A stretch of 11,766 bases of DNA from DASPLH01 sp035627675 (GTDB lineage: Bacteria > Acidobacteriota > Terriglobia > Terriglobales > Acidobacteriaceae), in NCBI GenBank assembly GCA_035627675.1, contig DASPLH010000027.1, positions 1-11,766 of the forward strand, written 5' to 3'. Below the pieces are notes generated by a model. It ran no database searches and had not been told where the DNA came from. It saw only the letters and a list, made by a program, of their open reading frames with translations. Each line of letters opens with the position of its first letter. The first letter of the stretch is position 1. The position numbers and the translations under genes were made by a program. Below are positions 6,888 to 11,766 of the stretch, piece by piece.

Positions 6888-7376
6888 TTACCGCAACCGC
6901 TTCTCGCCGCCGCGGTTTGCGGCCGGGCGCATCGGCTTCTTGCGCTCGGTGTCCGCGCGCGAGTTTGCCCCAAGCAGTTTCCTGAGACTGGCGAGGAGTT
7001 CCGGGCCGAGCGCTTGCAGTTCGCGCTGGTGGTGGCGTGAGAGTTCGCGCAGGATGCGCTCTCCGCGCGCCGTCAGGGTCAGCAGCACCTGCCGCCGGTC
7101 CTGCGTGCTGCGCCTGCGCTGCACGAATCCCTGCTGCTCGAGGCGATCGCCCAGCTCGACGGCGGAGTGGTGTTGTATCTGGAGACGGTTCGCGATCTCG
7201 CCAACGCTCGCCTCGGCGCCCTCCGGCAGTCCCTTGATCGCCAGCAGCATCTGGTGCTGCTGCGGTTCGATGCCCACGGCTCGCGCCGCCTCTTCGCTGA
7301 AGCGCAGGAATCGTCGAACCTGATGGCGAAACGCCGCAAGCGCCTGGTAGTCCACGGTTGGCTGATGTTCGGCCAT
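6888..7376 (-). CDS. MarR-family transcriptional regulator
   Basis: This 162-residue winged helix-turn-helix DNA-binding protein is expected to bind as a dimer, as MarR proteins do. N-terminal helices (10-50) precede the DNA-binding part: VGEIANRLQIQHHSAVELGDRLEQQGFV (58-85) has the helix-turn-helix, and RRRSTQDRRQVLLTLT (87-102) is the wing with the MarR signature D93-R94-R95. A long C-terminal helix and a basic tail (RKKPMRPAANRGGEKRLR) end the protein. The ATG at 7376 is chosen from the domain boundary; the frame is open for 73 more codons upstream, but those residues are not like the family. It is divergent from purB and convergent with the glutaredoxin gene. The ligand and targets are unknown; autoregulation through the 7377-7614 gap is plausible. 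Confidence 0.88.
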   Translation of the reverse strand: MAEHQPTVDYQALAAFRHQVRRFLRFSEEAARAVGIEPQQHQMLLAIKGLPEGAEASVGEIANRLQIQHHSAVELGDRLEQQGFVQRRRSTQDRRQVLLTLTARGERILRELSRHHQRELQALGPELLASLRKLLGANSRADTERKKPMRPAANRGGEKRLR

Positions 7377-7551
7377 GGTCCGTCCAAGTCGGAGGACTCG
7401 GTTCGGCGGATCACGCGGGCGGCTCCGCCTGCCTGTCGTATTCCGATACTCTTTTTTCCAAGCTGGGTTGGCAGGAGTCGCAAATTTCGTTCCCGCCGGA
7501 GATGCCTGCCCAAGCTGCGCCCCAGCCGTGCGAGCGCATCGGGCGAACCTG

Positions 7552-7557
7552 TAGAAT
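7552..7557 (+). promoter_or_regulatory. Candidate -10 box for purB
   Basis: TAGAAT, one mismatch from TATAAT, lies 57 bases before the purB start codon. No good -35 hexamer is seen 16-18 bases upstream (TGCGAG is the closest). The rest of the 7377-7614 divergent gap holds no gene. It has one short dyad, GTAT-TCCG-ATAC (7438-7449), that might be an operator. Confidence 0.35.
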
Positions 7558-7600
7558 ACTTGGTTCCCTTCAGCGCCCGGCGCGCGCCTGCGCACGTCAC

Positions 7601-7608
7601 AAAAGGAG
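7601..7608 (+). promoter_or_regulatory. Strong Shine-Dalgarno sequence fixing a TTG start for purB
   Basis: AAAAGGAG (7601-7608) lies six bases before TTG at 7615. No ATG or GTG in frame is compatible with the conserved N-terminus, so the start is TTG. Confidence 0.85.
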
Positions 7609-7614
7609 TCAACC

Positions 7615-8922
7615 TTGATCTCTCGCTATACCCGCCCCGAGATGGGACGCATCTGGAGCGACGAAAACAAGTTCCGGACGTGGTTGGAAGTCGAGACCGC
7701 CGCGAGCGAGACGCTCGCCGAAGCCGGCCTGGTGCCGAAGTCTGCCGCCGAAGCCATCCGCGCCAGGGGCGACTTCGACCTCGCGCGAATCCACCAGATC
7801 GAGGCTGAGGTCAAACACGACGTCATCGCCTTTACCACGGCAGTGGCGGAGAAGGTCGGCCCCGAGTCGCGCTGGCTGCACTACGGCCTCACCTCGAACG
7901 ACGTGGTCGACACCGCGCAGGCGTTGCTCGTGAAACAGGCATCGGCCGTCATTCGCGAAGATATCGTACGGCTCCTCGACGTGCTGAAGCGCCGCGCGCT
8001 GGAGTTCAAGCACACGCCGCAGATTGGCCGCACGCACGGCGTCCACGCCGAGCCCATTACTTTTGGACTGAAGCTCGCCATCTGGTACACGGAGATGCAG
8101 CGCAACCTCGAGCGCTTCGATCACGCCGCCGAGCAGATGAGGGTCGGCAAATTGAGCGGTGCGGTAGGCAACTGCGCACACCTCGAACCGGAGTACGAGG
8201 AAGCCATCTGCAAGCGGCTCGGACTCAACGTGGCCTCCGTGTCGTCGCAGGTGATCCAGCGCGACCGGCACGCCTACTACGTCTCCGTGCTGGCCGTCAT
8301 CGCCTGCACGCTCGACAAGATCGCCACAGAGATCCGCCATCTCCAGAAGACGGAGGTGCGGGAAGCGGAAGAGTTCTTCAGCGAAAAGCAGAAGGGCTCC
8401 TCGGCCATGCCGCACAAGCGCAACCCCATCCAGTGCGAACAGATCAGCGGGCTCGCCCGGGTCGTTCGCTCCAATGCGCAGGCCGCATACGAGAACGTCG
8501 CCCTCTGGCACGAGCGCGACATCTCGCATTCGTCGGTGGAGCGCGTCATCCTGCCGGACTCGACGATCCTGGCCGACTACCTGCTGCAGAAGACCGCCAC
8601 GCTCATCGACACGCTTCTCGTATATCCGGAGCGCATGCTGCGCAACCTGCATTCGACCGGAGGGCTGGTCTTCAGCGGCCAGTTGCTGCTGGACCTGGTC
8701 GAGGCCGGAGTGCTGCGCGAGGACGCGTACCGCATCGTGCAATCGACAGCCATGCGAGCGTGGAGAGAAGAGAAGAACTTCCGCGAACTGATCGCCTCCG
8801 ACCCGGAGATCACCTCACGCGTGAAGCCGGAGACGCTCGAGCGCGCCTTCGACCTCAACCGACAACTCCGCAACGTGGACAAGATCTTCGCGCGAGTCTT
8901 CGGCACAGGGGCCTCCGCATAG
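7615..8922 (+). CDS. purB: Adenylosuccinate lyase
   Basis: This 435-residue enzyme of the fumarase/aspartase superfamily acts twice in purine synthesis: it cleaves SAICAR to AICAR and adenylosuccinate to AMP, releasing fumarate each time. It begins MISRYTRPEMGRIWSDENKF, a typical PurB N-terminus. Conserved histidines fall at H68 (EVKHDV), H89 (LHYGLTSND) and H141 (GRTHGVHAEP), the same numbers as in the well-studied Bacillus subtilis enzyme. The superfamily signature SSAMPHKRNP is at 262-271 with the catalytic serine. Length is normal for the short bacterial (B. subtilis-like) subgroup. Start is TTG behind AAAAGGAG. It appears monocistronic: divergent from marR, closed by a hairpin, and not beside other pur genes. 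Confidence 0.97.
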   Translation: MISRYTRPEMGRIWSDENKFRTWLEVETAASETLAEAGLVPKSAAEAIRARGDFDLARIHQIEAEVKHDVIAFTTAVAEKVGPESRWLHYGLTSNDVVDTAQALLVKQASAVIREDIVRLLDVLKRRALEFKHTPQIGRTHGVHAEPITFGLKLAIWYTEMQRNLERFDHAAEQMRVGKLSGAVGNCAHLEPEYEEAICKRLGLNVASVSSQVIQRDRHAYYVSVLAVIACTLDKIATEIRHLQKTEVREAEEFFSEKQKGSSAMPHKRNPIQCEQISGLARVVRSNAQAAYENVALWHERDISHSSVERVILPDSTILADYLLQKTATLIDTLLVYPERMLRNLHSTGGLVFSGQLLLDLVEAGVLREDAYRIVQSTAMRAWREEKNFRELIASDPEITSRVKPETLERAFDLNRQLRNVDKIFARVFGTGASA

Positions 8923-8937
8923 TCCGCCGGAAGGTCG

Positions 8938-8964
8938 AAAGGCGCGCCCTGGCGCGCCTTTCTT
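8938..8964 (+). terminator. Intrinsic terminator of purB
   Basis: AAAGGCGCGC (8938-8947) pairs with GCGCGCCTTT (8952-8961) around a CCTG loop, followed by CTTGTTG. It begins 16 bases after the stop codon. The stem holds two copies of GGCGCGCC, each palindromic in itself. Confidence 0.85.
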
Positions 8965-9006
8965 GTTGTCCGGATCAAAGGGAGCAGATGGCCGCCGGGA
9001 CGCGAT

Positions 9007-9208
9007 GGCCTCGGCCGCTTCACGGCCTCGAGCTGCTCAGCCCCCCGTCCGGCACCCGTGGGTTATGCCTACTGGACGTTTGGCGTAAACCGCCCGAGCG
9101 AAGCGAGGCCGGGTCTGCTTTTAGCCCAGAGCGTCGGGCGTAGCCCGAAAGCTCTGGGATCAGGGCGACCCCAAACTTCCAGCCCGAGGCCGCGCAGCGG
9201 CCGAGGCC
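9007..9208. repeat. 202-bp block bounded by a second family of 29-bp inverted repeats
   Basis: The 29-base unit at 9007-9035 (starting GGCCTCGGCCGCT, ending GAGCTG) matches the reverse complement of 9180-9208 at 26 of 29 positions. Each unit can form its own hairpin, for example GGCCGC-GCA-GCGGCC (9188-9202). Between them lies a larger imperfect hairpin, CCCAGAGC (9125-9132) with GCTCTGGG (9151-9158), with CGGGC-GTA-GCCCG (9135-9147) inside it. The block fills most of the 308-bp gap between the convergent purB and larB genes, and I see no gene in it. Its sequence differs from the 5165-5294 element, but the layout is the same. The larB-proximal unit may also help end the larB transcript, though no T-run follows. 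Confidence 0.75.
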
Positions 9209-9230
9209 TCAGACAACTGACAAACACAAA

Positions 9231-9977
9231 CTACAGCCGGTTGATCAGCGAGGCTACGTATCCCGCCCCGAAACCGTTGTCGATGTTGACCACGGTCACA
9301 TTCGATGCGCAGGAGTTGATCATCCCAAGCAGCGCGGCAACTCCTCCGAACGAGGCTCCGTAACCAACACTGGTCGGAACCGCGATCACCGGCACTCCTA
9401 CGAGTCCGCCGACCACGCTCGGCAGCGCACCTTCCATCCCGGCGACGACCACGAGCACGCGGGCGCGCCGCAGCACGTCGGAGTGTGCCAGCAACCGGTG
9501 CAGGCCCGCCACGCCGACGTCGTAAATGCGCTCCACGTCGTTGCCCATCAGGTCGGCCGTGAGCACGGCCTCCTCTGCCACCGGGACGTCGCTCGTGCCG
9601 GCCGAGACCACGGCGATGGTTCCCTTGCCCAGCTTCTCGTTGCTCTTGCGCAGCACGGCCGCTCGCGCCTGCTCGCAGTGCTCCGCCGCCGGCACTTGCT
9701 GCCGGATGGCGGCCATCTGTTCGCTGGTAACGCGCGTGGCCAGTACATTGCCTCCGCGTTGGGCGAGCCGGGAAAAGATTTCGGCGATCTGATGGGGAGA
9801 CTTGCCGGGACCGAAGATGACCTCCGGCGCGCCGGCCCGCAAAGCACGATGATGATCGACTTTTGCGAATCCTACGTCTTCGAAGGGCAGGTGCTTGAGC
9901 CGTTCGACAGCGTCGTCGGGAGACACGTCTCCCGCACGCACCTGCTCCAGCAAACTCTTGAGTCGATTGGCGTCCAC
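9231..9977 (-). CDS. larB: Nickel pincer cofactor biosynthesis protein LarB
   Basis: This 248-residue protein is the full family length. LarB carboxylates the pyridinium ring of nicotinic acid adenine dinucleotide and releases AMP, giving the dicarboxylated mononucleotide that LarE and LarC turn into the nickel-pincer cofactor of lactate racemase-type enzymes. An N-terminal helical part (1-40) leads to the LarB-typical FAKVDHHRALRAGAPEVIFG (37-56). The C-terminal half is a PurE/AIR-carboxylase-like domain with SAGTSDVPVAEEA (125-137), GMEGALPSVVGG (180-191) and PTSVGYG (201-207). C223 (MINSCASN) matches the conserved cysteine known to bind substrate covalently in the Lactiplantibacillus enzyme. 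The start is GTG, chosen from the conserved N-terminus; the Shine-Dalgarno sequence is weak. It lies 32 bp after buk, probably in the same transcript. LarC and LarE are not in view. Confidence 0.93.
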   Translation of the reverse strand: MDANRLKSLLEQVRAGDVSPDDAVERLKHLPFEDVGFAKVDHHRALRAGAPEVIFGPGKSPHQIAEIFSRLAQRGGNVLATRVTSEQMAAIRQQVPAAEHCEQARAAVLRKSNEKLGKGTIAVVSAGTSDVPVAEEAVLTADLMGNDVERIYDVGVAGLHRLLAHSDVLRRARVLVVVAGMEGALPSVVGGLVGVPVIAVPTSVGYGASFGGVAALLGMINSCASNVTVVNIDNGFGAGYVASLINRL

Positions 9978-10009
9978 CTTACGAGCTTACCAGTTTTAGA
10001 ATCCGGGGC

Positions 10010-11110
10010 TCAGGCCGAAGCGCCCGCCGTCCGCAGTTCGAGGGCGGGTTCCTCGCCGTTCAGCACCCGCAACACTCCCTCAACGAGCGCCTTCAACTCG
10101 TCTTCGCCGGGGTAAACAGCCACAGGAGCAATCCACCCCACGCGCTCGTACAGCGACCCGGTGAACCGCATCGAGTGCGCCATGCCGCCCGTCAACAGGA
10201 TGGCATCCACTCGCCCGCGGAGCACGGTAGCCATTGCGCCGATCTCTTTTGCGATCTGGTACACCATCGCGTCGTAAACCAGCTTGGCGCGCTCGTCCCC
10301 TTCGCCGATACGGCGCTCCACTTCCTGGAGGTCCTTGGTGCCGAGGTACGACGCAAGCCCGCCTTCACGGAACAGCATGTTCTCGATCTCGCGGGCCGTG
10401 TACTTGCCGCTGAAGCACATATGCACCAGCTTCATGCACGGCACGGTTCCGGCTCTCTCGGTGGAGAAAGCGCCTTCTTCGCGCGAATTCGTGACGTCGA
10501 TCATGCGTCCGCCGGCGTGGGCCGAGACCGAGATCCCGCTGCCGGCGTGCGCGACGACGAGCCGCAGATCGGCGTACTTGCCGTCGTGTTCCCGCGCGTA
10601 GCGCTTGGCCACTGCCTTGGTGTTCAGCGCGTGCGAGAGGCACTGCCGGTCGAGCACGGCCGAACCCGACAGACGGGCGATTTCGGGCCACTCGTCCACG
10701 CTCACGGGGTCCACCACATACGCGGAGACGTTCGCTCTTCTCGCGATTCCTTCGGCCAGCACCGCTCCGAGGTTGGAAGCATGTTCGCCTCGCTCGGCCC
10801 TGCGCAGCTCGTCCAACATCTCGGAGTTGACGCGATAGGTGCCGCTGGCGAGCGGACGCAGGAGGCCTCCGCGGCCGGCCACCGCGCTCAGAGAGGAAAT
10901 CGGGATCCCGGCGGCGGTGAGTTCCGCCTCGATCAAGCCGCTGCGGTAGCCGGACTGCTCCAGGATCGGGCGCCCCTTGAATTTCGCCAGGTCGCTTTCG
11001 CTGTGGCGGACATTCCGCACCAGCACTTCAAGCTCGCCTTCGTAAACGGCGAACTTCGTCGATGCGGAACCCGGGTTCATCGCAAGGACCGTGTGCTTAG
11101 CGTGCGGCAA
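10010..11110 (-). CDS. buk: Butyrate kinase (acetate/propionate kinase superfamily)
   Basis: This 366-residue ASKHA-fold kinase catalyses acyl phosphate + ADP to carboxylate + ATP, on butyrate or branched short-chain acids. It has the N-terminal phosphate motif NPGSASTK (12-19), GRGGLLRPLASGTY (79-92), GEHASNLGAVLA (108-119), VVDPVSVDE (132-140), HALNTKAVAKRYA (160-172) and a C-terminal LLTGGMAHS. Two motifs differ from the enzymes I know: HAGSG (188-192) where HxGGG is usual, and TERAG (217-221) for PERSG. I chose the TTG at 11110, which overlaps ptb by 14 bases. GGGGGTG, close to GGAGGTG, lies four bases upstream, and this start keeps the first beta strand (HTVLA). An ATG at 11080 would cut that strand off and has no Shine-Dalgarno sequence. 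It works with ptb and is followed by larB. Confidence 0.92.
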   Translation of the reverse strand: MPHAKHTVLAMNPGSASTKFAVYEGELEVLVRNVRHSESDLAKFKGRPILEQSGYRSGLIEAELTAAGIPISSLSAVAGRGGLLRPLASGTYRVNSEMLDELRRAERGEHASNLGAVLAEGIARRANVSAYVVDPVSVDEWPEIARLSGSAVLDRQCLSHALNTKAVAKRYAREHDGKYADLRLVVAHAGSGISVSAHAGGRMIDVTNSREEGAFSTERAGTVPCMKLVHMCFSGKYTAREIENMLFREGGLASYLGTKDLQEVERRIGEGDERAKLVYDAMVYQIAKEIGAMATVLRGRVDAILLTGGMAHSMRFTGSLYERVGWIAPVAVYPGEDELKALVEGVLRVLNGEEPALELRTAGASA

Positions 11111-11766
11111 ACAACACCCCCAGGGCGATTGCATTGACCTTGTCGTCCGCGCTCTCGATGCGCGACGGAATGAGGATCGGCGTCTTCGCCCCGACGACCA
11201 CATGCGCGCACGGCGAACCGCCGAGGTACTTGACGGCTTTGCCGAGCAGGTTGCCGGCCTCGATGTTCGGCACCACCATGCAGTCCGCGTGACCCGCCAC
11301 AGGACCGCTAATCCCCTTGGCCTTTGCCGCAGACTCCAGCAGGGCGTTATCGAGCGCCAGTGGCCCGAACACCTCTGCCTCGCCGAAGTCGCCGCGCCCG
11401 CACATCTCTGCCAGCGCCCTGGCATCGACGGTCGACGGTACGGATTCGCTGACGGCCTCAGTCGCGCTCATGATCGCCATCTTCGGACGCGCGATCCCGA
11501 TGCAGCGCATTACCTCGATCGCATTCTCCACGATCTGCTTCTTCTGTTCGAGCGTGGGAGCGACGTTGAGCCCGCCATCGGTGACTCCCACGAGGCGCTT
11601 CGAGCCGCTCAGGAGGTCCTCGTACAGCAGCACGTCGCTGAGCAACCGTCCGGTACGCAATCCCTCGGTGCTGCGGAGAACGGGGCGCAGCAGTTCGTCC
11701 GTCCGGAGATGGCCCTTCAGCAGGATGTCCAACGCCCCGGCTCTCGCCATCTGGACGGCGATCCTG
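11097..11766 (-). CDS. ptb: Phosphate butyryltransferase, 5' part outside the window
   Basis: The enzyme exchanges CoA for phosphate on butyryl-CoA or related acyl-CoAs, giving the acyl phosphate that Buk uses to make ATP. The visible 222 residues are the C-terminal three quarters of a protein usually near 300 residues; the reading frame runs off the window edge, so an ATG at 11750 is internal. Seen in order: VTDGGLNVAPTLEQK, GPLALDNALLES, GHADCMVVPNIEAGN (GLLGKAV-type loop following) and VVGAKTPILIPSRIESADDK. These are typical of the phosphate acetyl/butyryl transferase family, and the buk neighbour favours butyryl over acetyl. The stop codon lies inside the start of buk, so the two are translationally coupled. 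Confidence 0.93.
   Translation of the reverse strand, partial: RIAVQMARAGALDILLKGHLRTDELLRPVLRSTEGLRTGRLLSDVLLYEDLLSGSKRLVGVTDGGLNVAPTLEQKKQIVENAIEVMRCIGIARPKMAIMSATEAVSESVPSTVDARALAEMCGRGDFGEAEVFGPLALDNALLESAAKAKGISGPVAGHADCMVVPNIEAGNLLGKAVKYLGGSPCAHVVVGAKTPILIPSRIESADDKVNAIALGVLFAAR

Noticed and set aside
7377..7595. A 73-codon upstream extension of the MarR protein
   Set aside because: The extra residues do not resemble the family, are rich in R, P and A, and would use up almost the whole divergent gap, including the purB -10 candidate.
7609..8742. A 377-codon minus-strand frame opposite purB
   Set aside because: purB on the plus strand has all catalytic residues and a good ribosome site; the reverse frame is a composition artefact.
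10175..11137. A 320-codon plus-strand frame opposite buk
   Set aside because: It is a shadow of buk, with histidine- and arginine-rich low-complexity sequence and no motif.

Overview
The window looks like chromosomal DNA of a high-GC, Gram-negative-type bacterium, most likely Acidobacteriota (Terriglobia or a relative). The reasons are a ClpC-type unfoldase with a UVR segment beside a LolD-type lipoprotein-sorting ATPase (so an outer membrane is implied), the very GC-rich third codon positions, and intergenic hairpin repeats built on a TATCAGGGCACG / GGCTTTAGCC theme that I associate with that phylum. The phylum is an inference; no rRNA or other marker gene is present.

Left part (1-5120, plus strand). 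After a hairpin-rich stretch of about 210 bp comes an exported nucleotide pyrophosphatase/phosphodiesterase-type metallohydrolase (212-1441) with its own 3' hairpin. Next are a LolD-like ABC ATPase (1641-2345) with no permease beside it, and clpC (2618-5068), which ends in a strong intrinsic terminator.

Middle part (5120-7376). A 130-bp composite inverted-repeat element (5165-5294) and a degenerate 7-bp tandem repeat precede an exported, cysteine-rich, beta-propeller-like protein of unknown function (5434-6444). A small glutaredoxin-like protein (6534-6797) follows. Its terminator lies between it and a convergent MarR-family regulator (6888-7376, minus).

Right part (7377-11766). A divergent intergenic region separates marR from purB (7615-8922), which uses a TTG start behind a strong Shine-Dalgarno sequence. 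A 202-bp block bounded by a second family of inverted repeats (9007-9208) separates purB from the convergent minus-strand cluster ptb (cut by the window edge)-buk-larB. Ptb and Buk together convert an acyl-CoA to the free acid and ATP. LarB makes the first intermediate of the nickel-pincer nucleotide cofactor.

Most of the window is housekeeping or core metabolism. I do not see a new multi-gene system. The points most worth a second look are the two families of paired inverted repeats (REPIN-like architecture), a possibly leaderless promoter carrying a heptamer repeat before the cysteine-rich exported protein, a butyrate kinase with changes in its phosphate-binding motif, and larB without its usual partners behind ptb-buk.
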